DNA of 64,000 nt from Tubiluchus corallicola (lineage: Eukaryota; Priapulida; Priapulimorpha; Priapulimorphida; Tubiluchidae). Position 1 is the first letter of the stretch, and each line of letters opens with the position of its first letter. The notes below the pieces were generated by a model. It saw nothing but the letters and a program-made list of their open reading frames with translations, was not told the DNA's origin and did no database searches. The stretch is taken from the NCBI GenBank assembly GCA_030141605.1, contig JAQGDQ010000029.1, forward strand, positions 923,501-987,500, given 5' to 3'. Positions 10,901-21,515 of the stretch are shown piece after piece. A program made the translations under genes and the position numbers.

Positions 10901-13651
10901 TAACAGTTGTTTTTTGCTGAGGTTGCTGTCGTGCTATGCTAGAGCAGAGGTCTGAGTTTAAGCACCAATTGAATGCCGATAATTTCAACATTTAAAACTA
11001 TTTTTTACTAAGATTATGCTTATTTAACTATTTCTTATTTCTTTTATTTCGTGCGTAAAGGGTACGTTTGTATTCATGATTTTAAAATTCTTTAATTCTG
11101 TAGTCCCAGTTTTAGTCAAGTAAAACAACTACTGTCTCTTCTGTGAAGATTTAGTAGTAACGATTATGAACTATATTTACAAGGCTGTAGACTAGCCATT
11201 ATAATATACTGTACAGCTAATTGCATTACATTAAAAGTGAAAACGTTAAGTATTAAATTGGAGCGACAAAATTTTTAAAGTATTGATACACATTAGAATT
11301 TGATTGACGATGGAACTCAAGTAGCGGAAGTGACGCCTCTACAACCATTTCAGTTCTTAATTATTATTGCCCATAGCTATTGTACATTCACAACGCTAGT
11401 GTGATAAGACCTTATTAACTTGAGTTCATAGCATGCCATTAGATAAACTGTATGTAAACGTTTCCTGTTCTGCGTGAACGTATAGAGGCTTATCAAAAGA
11501 ACTTTTCGGCACGTTCAACGTTGATTATCTGTTTGAATTAAATAATTGAAGCCTATTATTATTGCACAACTGACGTTTTTTACATTTTTGTCGTCTGGGC
11601 TGTGGTTGGTGAACTATTTAGGTGAATGTGGCGTTAAAGTAAGATAAATTGTTATCCAGACTACCGACCCATTTTTGTTTTCCGAGCAAAAAAGAAAAAC
11701 CGTGACTAGTTTTTAAGTTTGGTAATTGTAATATTATGCCAGAATTTTTCTGTGACGAATGTAACAAATTATAAAAGTTGGCCAAACTAGCGGATTAATT
11801 TTTACTACGAGAAACAATGCTAGAGTAAGAAAACAAATTCTGTGATGGTATAAAATTCTATTTTTCAATGTAGAAACATGGTTTCATTGAGCAAAAGACA
11901 GCAGGTTGACTGGCAAATCTGACCCGACTAGACTGATAATGCGATTTTGCAATCTGGAAGGTTGGTTAAGGTAACAGACTGAGGCACAAATCAAATGTAG
12001 GCGCGCACTCCTGTACATGGTTGGTTATAAAAATAGAGTTACTACAGATATTTTGGAACACAAAACACACCTCCCATCTGTTCGATATATAATTCTATTT
12101 CTCAGCCTGTAAGGTATATGCAAACTGTACAGGTGAACTGTAAACGAATTTAAATTTCTTTTTCTTCTTGAATTTAAGTTTGTCTCTGGAATAATGTACT
12201 TACTAGTTTTCCAGATCTATAGTGCAACAGTGCGTAGGTCATTAGACCCAGAGCAAGACTTGAGCTGTTGATCTGGAAGAATTCTAATCCTCATATTATG
12301 TCAGACCAGTACACCAGGGTGAACAGTACAGCTATTATTGTGCTGTCTTTTCTGGTCGCATTAAAGTTTTAAAATTATAGATAATGTAATGACCACAGTG
12401 TCGTTTTATACAGTAAGAATATGAGCTTGTCTTCGTTAATCGTCATAATCATGACCATTTTCTTCTTGAACATACATACGCCTATACTAACGAATGACAA
12501 AAAACTTATGCATTGTTGAGTATAACACCACTCACTTACTTTCATTGTAAAAATTATTATCCAGCAAGTCATGTGGTCAGACAACTGCCGAACTGAATGA
12601 CTAAAAAGGTAAAAGAATACAACCGTTGAAACAATTAAAATCAAGATGGGGAATCATTTTAGAGCAGCAATTTTATACTGCGCACCAAATTGGAAAATAT
12701 TTCAGCTACTCCTCCTGTTACATTTGCGACTCTTAACTACCAAAAACTAAATATACAAAACTGCCGTTATTGTTAACAAATTAATTCATAAGTTCTCGAT
12801 GCGTCAAACAACACTAAAATGGTGCTACGACCTCGAGTATCACACTGAAATGTTGTCCCAGAAATGACGGGGCCACGTTATAGCTGGTGTTTAGTGTTTT
12901 AGAATCACTGAAATACAAAGAGATTGCATGATTCGAATTATTATAAACACTGTTTTGATGCCTGCTAATCCATCATTCTCACTTCCTTTGAACTGACGAT
13001 TTCTTTTTACTGATGATGGTATCTTTGCAGGTGATCTCGGTATAAAACAGACAAATTTAGGTTGCACAACTTTTCAATAACGGTATTCTTTCAATAATAG
13101 TCAAGCCATGTGGTTAAACAGCCGAAAATTCGCAATAAAAGATACCTGACTTTCTTTTTTGACCTTCCGTCTTCAGTCCTGATTATAATCAAACTAGTAC
13201 CACCATCGCGTCAGATGACCACGAAGGATTCTTCTAGCTACTTCATGTGTGAAATTACCCCTCTTTTGCTCCAGTTTTTATAGGAGATCTGACCAAGTTT
13301 ATACAAAATATATGGGTGCAAATCACAATAACATGAACTCGTGTGTGGAAAAGGAGGCGATTACGAAGATTATAGGCAAAAAACTGTTTGGATAGAGATT
13401 TACATTGTAGCTGCTGCTTTTTTGCTTTTACACTTCTGTTTAGTATTTCATGTTGAAACAAACGACTATCTGTGTAGTAAAATTACGATTTATATGTACC
13501 GTTTATTTAGATAATAAATAGCTCAGCAATGTAAAATTATATGAAAAGAAATACTTCAGGTTAAGTATTGTCATTTTTGCAGCCATAAGTGAATTGCATT
13601 TTACTAACGCTTACCATATGAATATTGTAAAAACGTTCGTCTTTTTTCCAG
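7919..13651 (+). other. Intron between the first two LIM-gene coding exons
   Basis: This inferred intron of 5.7 kb is AT-rich. It holds a diverged tandem repeat (8174-8245) and a pyrimidine-rich, T-rich stretch at 9720-9950. A 122-codon open frame at 9270-9638 has no recognisable motif and is listed as rejected. A CACGTG E-box occurs near 9196. I see no further exon that I can support. Confidence 0.4.
8174..8245. repeat. Diverged tandem duplication, period 37
   Basis: Two 35-base units (8174-8208 and 8211-8245) share TAT-GTAAATG-TATAA--GA and AATAGTT-GTA, with about 80% identity by eye. Confidence 0.7.
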
Positions 13652-13886
13652 AAAAGGCCCGAGAGAGTCAAAATGGACCTGATGATGCCAAGGATGATCG
13701 GCTCTTGCACTGTGGAATCTTACCGCAACCATGGTTTGCCCGCGCCGCCAAACTATGCGACGATTCGTCCACAGAGAAGAAAGAGATCGACGTCTATCAA
13801 TAATCTTCCGCTGAAAGAACAGCCGGTGTTCTTTTGGACTAGTCCTGCTCTTGGTCCTTATCGTCCAGATCAAGCCATCGTGCCAG
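13652..13886 (+). CDS. LIM-domain protein, second coding exon
   Basis: This exon is bounded by a strong acceptor (CTTTTTTCCAG, ending at 13651) and a consensus donor (GTAAG at 13887). It is open in phase 0 for 78 codons plus one base. The encoded stretch is basic and proline/serine-rich, with segments such as GLPAPPNYATIRPQRRKRS and FFWTSPALGPYRPDQ, and looks disordered. An internal ATG at 13673 has an excellent start context (AAAATGG) and could be the real initiator. The phase-1 end joins in frame with the next exon, forming a glutamate codon across the junction. The overlapping reverse-strand frame is a shadow. Confidence 0.65.
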
Positions 13887-13923
13887 GTAAGAATTGCTCC
13901 GCGTTCTCTTTTTCGTGATTGCC

Positions 13924-14185
13924 AGCATCATCACCACATTTCTCTTTAGTAACATTGGTTTCATTATCGCCGTCACCATCATCATCATTACCACAATCGT
14001 CATCGATAATTAAAACAGCAACAGAACGAAGACGACAACAAGAGCGTTTGACATGATCATACCAGTTTCCACCCTAATACAATTATCTCATCACGTCAAA
14101 ACTAACAACTAACACTAAATCTTCCACCATTCCACCAAGATTACCATCACCACCACTATCAATACCGTCACCATCATTATCTTTC
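13924..14185. repeat. Degenerate (ATC/ACC)n tract in the 580-base intron
   Basis: The intron between the second and third coding exons (13887-14466) is largely degenerate CAT/CAC trinucleotide repeat, densest at 13924-14010 and 14140-14180, with TCACCATCATCATCATTACC as the purest run. Confidence 0.7.
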
Positions 14186-14466
14186 CTAACTGTATTCTCA
14201 GTTTTGGTTTTAAAAGGTCAACGGTCAAGGTCGCAAGATCAAAAATGTGAAAATAATTTTTCTTGTTTCATATGAGAGTGCGAATCTGTACCGATACTGA
14301 GGGCTCTCATTCTACTTTGAAGTGCATTTGTTAAGATAATTCTTATAAGCTCTACCCCATTGTCACTTGTTCGCTTGACACTTGTTCACACCATCTTATA
14401 TTCTGATGCTATAATGTCGCTGAAAACTGAGCATAGATGGCACTACTGATGTATTTTATTTTGCAG

Positions 14467-14998
14467 AGGAAAATGACGACGTGGTGTCGAAATCTTCGAA
14501 AGATTCGGGCAGTTTTTGCAGCATGACTGACTTACCGGGATATGGTTATGATCGGCGACCGATAAAACCGGATTTCAGTACGGACACTCTCCGGTCAAAA
14601 GAAAGTGGCTTCTCAGAAGACACGGAAAATGAGTTAAACTCGGACTCTTCTCATTGCGAGGATAGCCGTGTCAATTCGTGCGCTGATCGTTTGACTGTAT
14701 TAAACCGTGATAGTGCCAAAAAACAAGTGAACGTTTCGCGAAAGCAAAAGCTGCCATGTTTAGAACAGCATTGCTCCCATGCTGGCATTTTGCCAACTCA
14801 CCTCTTGTTGGACACCAGTGATACTTGTGAAAAACAGACGTCTCATGACGAGTGCACGTGTTTTTCGTGTGACTGCGCCCGGACTTTACAGATGCGACTG
14901 CGCAGTGATTTCTGCATGGGGTGTGGCTTCAGCGTAAGAGAAGACCGGATCTCACTTTGTGGCGCCACCTACCACATAATTTGTTTTAAATGCTGCAT
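14467..14998 (+). CDS. LIM-domain protein, third coding exon (first LIM zinc finger)
   Basis: The acceptor is TTTTGCAG (ending 14466) and the donor GTAAGT (14999). The 532-base exon is open throughout and contributes about residues 127-304. The first 145 residues are serine-, aspartate- and glutamate-rich (KESGFSEDTENELNSDSS) and probably disordered. The end is a LIM half-domain: C276-x2-C279-x16-H296-x2-C299 completes the first zinc site and C302 starts the second. VREDR, ATYH and CFKC lie at canonical LIM positions; the closest remembered style is the EPLIN/MICAL group of actin-linked LIM proteins. That subgroup is inference. LIM domains bind zinc and act as protein-interaction modules. Confidence 0.8.
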
Positions 14999-15466
14999 GT
15001 AAGTAAAGCTTTTTATGCAACTTGGCTTTCATTGTTTTTGTGTAACTGAACAACAATTCACACTGCTTCATACTGAAGCCAAGAGTAGGAGTCTGCCTAC
15101 TCCGCAATTTATGCGGTTACTGTTGATTTACATGTTTTTGTCATTCGGAAAAGAATGTGAACACCGCTTTAGAAATAAAGATAGCAAATCTAAAGTTTAT
15201 CACTTGTCTAATTTTGATAATCAGGAATCGAAAAAAGAAACATTGCTTATTGCAAAATCTCGCCTCTAATTAAAGCAAAAATACAATTGAAAACTTGAAC
15301 ATAAATCGGTTTACGTGTGGGAGGCTGTACGTATTTATAAGGATTTTACCGTCAATACCAAAAATGTTAATACTCGATTTTGTTGAAAAACGTATGTGAA
15401 AGTAAAAAGTATGCGTTACGTATACCGAACACATACATTTTTATATATGCTCTGTTAGTATGTGTT

Positions 15467-15544
15467 GGGAGGAGGAGGGAGGGAGGGAGGGAGGGGAGGG
15501 AGGAGGGAGGGAGGGAGGGAGGAGAGAGAGAGAAAAAGAAAGAG

Positions 15545-15620
<76 letters not shown>

Positions 15621-15690
15621 AAGAGAAAGAAGGAGAGAGACAGAAAGTGAGAAAGAGGAAGAGAGAGAGAGAGAGACGGACAGACAGACA
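15467..15690. repeat. Long purine tract: GGGA-type then (GA)n
   Basis: The + strand is uninterrupted purine for 150 bases (15467-15616), first as GGGAGGGA-type repeats and then as (GA)n. An interrupted GA tract follows, ending in short CAGA repeats near 15690. Long mirror-symmetric purine tracts of this kind can form triplex (H-DNA). Apparent open frames of Arg-Glu or Ser-Leu repeats across it are artefacts of the repeat. Confidence 0.95.
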
Positions 15691-16858
15691 GACAGAAGTG
15701 ACTAGTATACAAGTAAAACGACTAGTAAAAATTGCCTTGTGCGCTTTTTGACTCTCGTTCATTCCAGGTGGAGAAACAAACTCTAAAAAGTAGAGGGTTA
15801 TAATTTTAGCTTTCCAAAACTGCACATTTCAGTAATCCGTTCAGTGTTACTCCCTTTCAGAAGAATACATTGCTGCAGTTTTTGGACTCTTTCATATTCC
15901 AGGTGTGAGCTGGCACTTATTTGAACGAGGCATCCTCTCAAATATAGAGAGTTGTAAAATAGAGGATTGGGGATGTTGCTCGTTTGTCCAAAGGACATGC
16001 TTTTCTCGGATCGCTTGTTGACTCACCCGGCTCGAGTTTCGTCCGTTTTCGCTAAGTGGTTTGATTTCCCTTGATGACTGGATTCTGAACAGGTTCAGAG
16101 GGTGCAGATGAAATGAAGTTTCTTTATGAAGAGCACAGTACTTGTATGACTGAAGTGGTTCATGTAGTGGGTTAGGCAGGTGTTGCTGGGGTTGTTTAGA
16201 TTCAAAGGCATGCCGATGTACAAAATTGGCAGAAGTGTATAGTATAATTTTATTTAGAATTAAATTTCGGAATAGAACTTTACTTAATTGAAAGCAGGTT
16301 TAAAAATATAGAAACTTTAAAAGGTATAGAAATATTGTACCTACTTACCTTTGTATAGAGATGCCAAGAAAAATTATCTAGAAGTCTATACGGTAGGGGG
16401 AGTGCTGTAAGAAAGCCATTGCCTGACGCGTTTTTCTGCATTTGAGGGCATTTGGGAAGTATCTTATAGCACCTTTAAAGTAGTTTAACGTGCTTTTCAA
16501 TTTTGATTTTGTGAGACTTCTTATATTTTGACCTCAAGGCAATACAAGCGTTATATTGCAGTTTTGTGAATAGTAAATATCCGAGTAGAAAACCGGACAA
16601 AAATGCCTTCTTAGATTCATAGTTGCCATTATAATTTTATTATGAATTTAGTTCCAAATCACATTAATCAGTATAGTTATTACCTTTATTCTGATATTAA
16701 ATCAAACCAGTTTTGTGAGTATGGAAGTTTAGTAACGACAAAATTTTTTATATGTATACATACATACACTATAATTGTATATAATACACTGCAATACAAT
16801 TACTGATCGCAGTATTTCTATTATGTGCAGTGCAGAAAATGTGACATATTTTAGTTAA

Positions 16859-16860
<2 letters not shown>

Positions 16861-16889
<29 letters not shown>
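16861..16889. repeat. (AT)n microsatellite
   Basis: Uninterrupted AT dinucleotide run of about 14 units. Confidence 0.95.
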
Positions 16890-16893
<4 letters not shown>

Positions 16894-19379
16894 TAGTTCG
16901 TTCGAGAATATATTTACACACATAGTTAATTCAAAATTACGAATAGTTCGTTAGTTAATACCTAACTGAAATGTACAAAACTCATAGAACAGATACGATA
17001 TCAGAAACAATTATCAGTGCACATCAGTCCATAAGTCAATACAAAAGTATGAGTTGTGCAATAACAGATACTCATTTCAAAAAGCTAATACCTGGGAAAT
17101 TAATAGAACAATAGAAACAATCCCAATACATATAGTTGATATGTTGTATAATTGTATATTCAACAAGCATTTTCAGCTAAAGTCTGCAAAACTAACTGCG
17201 TTAATTTCATTTGTCAAAACTTCAAAGATTCGAAATTTCAGAAAGTCAAACTGCCTGTAAATTTTTTGAGCCGTTTAAAATGTTTTACGCTGAATGGAAA
17301 CGGCCAGCCGATTATTACCTGCGCCTCGGGCGCAATATCGAGGTCTATTCAACCGAAAGTTTCCTTATGTAATACAAACCGACAGTAAAATAGCTTTCCC
17401 TAGTAGACGACCTGTGATCTCTTATGATCTTAGCCGGTGAATGCCATAAACTTGAACTCATTCCATACATAAAACTAGACTGTATTTAAACATTTTCAAA
17501 TTCAAACACCGAGATTGTGCTCGGAATAAAAATAAACTGTATGTTTGATATTGTAAATTAAACAACAATAGATGAAGTAGAAGTTGCTGGTCTAACGCCT
17601 CTCTTGCAGTTTCTGTTCTTTCTCTTTACTTTTCCTAACTTTGTTTACCGTATGTTCTTTCTCATCGCTTCACCGCACAGTTTTTCTGATCTTCAATTGT
17701 TTTTTTTTTTTGCATGTTTTAGACAGCACTTTATACTGGTACAGGAAAAATTCTACTTTTTCATTAACTTGGGACGCATTGATGAATGTCAGGTCGCCAG
17801 CACGAGCCGTATCTTAGTGCTTCTCGAAAGTTTTTCAAAAGTTTATCGGGTTCAGAGATCACGGGTTTGGAACAAAATAAAAAACTGTGTAAAATCATGT
17901 CCAACATTTACTATCATCAATTGCTTTTCTTTTTTTGCCCTTACTGTACTCCTATAATAGAGTTTCGGTATTACATGAGCCATAGTATTTAGCTGTAAAA
18001 CTTAATGCCATTCGCTTTTGTGCGTAATAATAGCAGAAAACTGTGTTGAGAAATAAACAAATTGAAATGATTTGAAAAAATTAATGACCATAAGGATGCA
18101 AAGCACTCGCACGCAAAAAACTCCAACTTTAATATACATCTAACGAAAGCCTGTGATGAGATGGGTTATGGTGGTAAAAAGACTGATGATGCACGGATAA
18201 ATTCTTGTTAAAGACAATGACTGTTTGTTTGACTGCCAAACTGCCGAGTGGCTGCAATCAAAAGGCCAAGCATGAATATCGTATGTAACACGAAGTGTAA
18301 GCCGCAATGTTCTTCAGTTTCTTTTCAAGTACAAAAATTATAATTTTTCAAGATACTTGAAAGTGTTTTTATTGATTTTTAGTAATAAGTATTTAGGCTA
18401 GATAGCCTTTTTTTACATTTGCTTAACTGTTTTTTCTGATTGCAACAGAACATAGACTATTTGTTAAAAATGCATGATCAGTGATAGTAGCCAAAACTGA
18501 AAAGGAAAGATACTAGGTTGAGTTCAGTTTTAGTGCTTCGAACAATAAGTGTCACATAACATTGCGCTTTAGGGAGAATTCTTTGAGGTTTTTATTTTGA
18601 CATCTTGATCTTTTTTCCGCAGACTGCTCCTTTTAAAGATTTTTGAACCCAGTGTGCATTCACTTTTGTGTCTACAGTTTGACAGTTGTCCTATTCAAGT
18701 AGTTAACAAAAATGATTACAAACTTGTTTGGTGGTGCTCTTTTTTAGGTTGTTCTCATATTGCTTAACCCTTTAATATCCGGTTCGCAAATTTAAAATTG
18801 TGTTTCACATTTCATGTGGTGACTTGTTAAAAGGCCAGACGCGGGTCTGCGTGATGGTTAAATGTAATGGATCTGTCGCTATGTCAATAGTGAGTCATTT
18901 ATTTATAGTTATCTATGTTTCCATCTTGTAACATATGTGGTGATTCAGTGGTGAGAGAGAGCATACACTAGGTTTCAATTTAAGTTTAATGAATTATTGA
19001 AACTTGGTATAAGTTCAATTATTTATTTAACTTGTTCAAACTTACTTGTTCAAAGTTATTTCTGTTTACGCTCTCCCAAACGCAATGCACCTAAAACGAA
19101 AATAGCTGACCTAGCCAAATAATGTGTCCTATTTAAAACACAGCCTCACTTCTTTGCAATTAGCATATTACTGCACACATTAATTATTTTACTTAGTGAA
19201 GAAGCAGACACAGGAAATAAAGATATTGAAAAATCAGCCGAATCTTGCACGTGTGTCGTATTTAAATATCCTACATTAGTTATTGGCCTTTGGCATGTGA
19301 GAAATACAATATTTTTTGTTTTATTTTATTTTCGCTCGTCACGAAAAGCTGGGGACATATGCTCAAATAGCAAAAAAAA

Positions 19380-19624
19380 CATTCACATTTTCAATTTGTA
19401 ATAGTTTTTGAACCACACGACTTAACTTCATTTGCCCATGCCGTCGGTAGAGGGCGCGACGATATAATGGGTAACACAGTCCATCTGCATGTGCAACAGT
19501 TCCACTGGACACTTTGGCCAACGTTAGCCAAGCAGTAGTTCGTCGTACAAATTAATGTCTGGAAGCTAATGGCCACCACTTTTGAGCACCTTTTGTAATT
19601 GTACTGGTATTAATCTCATGTCTG
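19380..19624 (+). mobile_element. Mariner-like transposase 3' end, arm 1 of inverted pair
   Basis: This 245-base segment is repeated in inverted orientation at 20177-20411. Read on the + strand it ends with a transposase-like tail: PLDTLANVSQAVVRR from 19502, then CLEANGHHF from 19556. After one extra T the frame continues as EHLL and a stop at 19596-19598. A terminal Cys..(E)ANGxHFEHL pattern is typical of Tc1/mariner-superfamily (DDE) transposases in my memory of the family. An in-frame stop between the two blocks and the frameshift show it is dead. Assignment to the superfamily is moderately secure, to a family not at all. Confidence 0.55.
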
Positions 19625-20137
19625 AATAAATTAAATATTACAATATTTATGTAGATTTTCCTGTCCTGAAGTACGTACACATTTTTTGGCTGACTCTGTA
19701 TTAGGCCCATCGAGTTTAAAGTTGTAGAGTTTATTATATTAGTAAAAATGTATTACCAATATTTACATTTTATGTAAGTTTTATGCAAAAAACAAAAAAC
19801 AAAGCTATCCGTCAACCACAAATTCTCAAAGTCTTTAAGAACGAGTTATCAACACTAGTTCAGTTTTTGCTACGTCTTTTATTTAGCACTTTAATAATTT
19901 AGTAGTTAGTATGGGTGGGGGAGGTGTTAATATTTTGTGAATACATTATTTATATTGTCGTACTTACCTTTTGTGAAGCACTGATTATGTATCATTTTGT
20001 ACTTGTATTTGTTTTTGGTGTTTTGTATGTAAATATGTTTTCGCCAGACAAATTATAAATTGTAAAATTATTACTAAAATAACATTAATTTACTTGTAAT
20101 ATATTATATACCGGTTATATACGTAATATAATAATAT

Positions 20138-20138
<1 letters not shown>

Positions 20139-20160
<22 letters not shown>
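20139..20160. repeat. (AT)n microsatellite between the inverted arms
   Basis: Short AT run just inside arm 2 of the mariner-like inverted pair. It is part of a strongly AT-rich spacer (19625-20176) with no coding signal. Confidence 0.9.
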
Positions 20161-20168
<8 letters not shown>

Positions 20169-20176
20169 ATTAATAC

Positions 20177-20411
20177 CAGACATGAGATTAATACCAGTAC
20201 AATTACAAAAGGTGCTCAAAAGTGGTGGCCATTAGCTTCCAGACATTAATTTGTACGCGAGCTACTGCTTGGCTAACGTTGACCAACGTGTCCAGTGGAA
20301 TTGCAGATGGACTGTGTTACCCATTATATCGTCGCGCCCTCTACCGACGGCATGCGAAAATGAAGTTAAGTCGTGTGGTTCAAAAACTGTTACAAATTGA
20401 AAATATGAATG
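20177..20411 (-). mobile_element. Mariner-like transposase 3' end, arm 2 of inverted pair
   Basis: This is the reverse complement of 19380-19624 with about 90% identity by eye, about 10 bases shorter through small indels. The coding-like tail is on the - strand here, again broken. The outer boundaries of both arms fall at the same base (CATTCA), and the inner boundaries at CATGTCTG/CAGACATG. The two arms are therefore equivalent copies placed tail to tail around a 550-base spacer, either two insertions or one element with very long terminal inverted repeats. Confidence 0.6.
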
Positions 20412-21126
20412 ATTTTATTCGTTGTGCATTCATTAGAACTTATTTAAAAATACTTCATGTACAGGTAGCCGTCACACTTTTCCTTACAGTTAGGTATCAC
20501 TGACATGTATGGAGAAAGAAGTAAGACTTTATTAATCTAAAGAAAATAAAAGAGCTATATCTAACGTAATAATTATAACAGACCTAGAACAATGTTCTAG
20601 AAAGACAGTCTTTTTTGAGCAACCTTATTCAATGTAAACAAAAATTGTTTTTAATGTATTTAGTAATAAAAAAATTAATCTATCTTGGGACGCTGCATGC
20701 TTAGTGTAATATGCAGTGATAACGTTTTTCTTAAATTTTACAAAAAACAGTGAAATTTAATGGACGTCCCAAAAAACACGACCTACGTGACACATTATAT
20801 GCGTTTGGTTGAAAACGCATAGTTTTATGCATATTACGCTACGCAGAAAGTAAACAGCAGAATACAGAGTGAACTTTATATTATTGTATTGCGCAGTCTA
20901 GTATGATATATGCGGGTTTGATAGAATTTTTATTGTAGCTATAAATGGTGGTACGCCTTTCATGAATAAGCCTACGTAATAATGCTTGGTGATAGTGTGT
21001 GTGTTCCACGAACATGCTGCCATACAAAGAGTTCACATTTGTGAATCGTACTCTGTATAACTTGGTATCGTTGGTTTAAATATTTTGGTTTAGAAATTTC
21101 GTTTTATTCTGTTATATGCTAGCCGT

Positions 21127-21487
21127 TTTATTACTTTAGCGTTGAGACAAACTAACACATAAATATGAAAAACGTGCAATAGTCTGCCAGGAAAAAGTTC
21201 TTGAGCACGAGGCGGTTGCTGAACCTGTCTGTTACAAACGAAAAACCTATTTTAGTTATTTACTTAAGTTAATTTATAGCGCAACAAGAAACGTACGAAA
21301 TGACCTTTACATTTGCACCTTCAGTAACATTGGCGAACCCTGGTTATTACGTATTCAGTAACAATTTGATGTTCTACTACGTTCATTGGTACATCGTCGA
21401 GCTATAAGGTGGTTCAAATTCTGAACAGCGTTTGATTGCTCAGAACAACAATGAACAGCTTTTGATTTGCTTTATTACTTTAGCGTT
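21127..21487 (+). repeat. Duplicated 17-mer resembling a 3' splice site
   Basis: TTTATTACTTTAGCGTT occurs identically at 21127-21143 and 21471-21487. Each copy ends in a pyrimidine-rich ..TTTAG and could act as a splice acceptor for the leader of the 588-residue gene. A second local duplication, GAACAGCGTTTGATT and GAACAGCTTTTGATT, lies just upstream of the second copy. Confidence 0.6.
21300..21407 (+). CDS. Candidate upstream small ORF (35 codons)
   Basis: This small frame (MTFTFAPSVTLANPGYYVF...) ends 108 bases before the start of the 588-codon frame. It has a purine at -3 and an unusually tyrosine/phenylalanine-rich, non-repetitive composition. If the leader of the nested gene covers this region, it would act as an upstream ORF. 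If the leader is spliced to the acceptor at 21483, it is excluded. Its length alone is not significant. Confidence 0.15.
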   Translation: MTFTFAPSVTLANPGYYVFSNNLMFYYVHWYIVEL

Positions 21488-21515
21488 TTTCTAATTTGGC
21501 ATGATTTAATCAACC

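Larger units (their letters stand above)
14999..19379 (+). other. First part of the large LIM-gene intron
   Basis: This non-coding DNA lies inside the inferred intron 14999-23992. It contains the purine tract at 15467, a diverged repeated motif (TTGACTCTCGTTCATTCCAGG near 15749 compared with TTGGACTCTTTCATATTCCAGG near 15881), an (AT)n run at 16861 and an 88-base TTAACC-bounded segment at 18774. Only weak open frames are present. Confidence 0.5.

Noticed and set aside
15367-15825. Long Ser-Leu and Arg-Glu frames on both strands
   Set aside because: They are translations of the GA microsatellite; the repeat explains them fully.
17205-17376. 56-codon open stretch in the LIM intron reading ..FYAEWKRPADYYLRLG..
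   Set aside because: Natural-looking composition but no acceptor or donor that fits, and another frame on the same strand is equally open.
20222-20503. 93-codon + strand frame starting MVAISFQTLICT, also seen in inverted form at 19391-19579
   Set aside because: It is antisense to the mariner-like transposase tail in the inverted arms; its apparent conservation reflects the repeat, not a gene.
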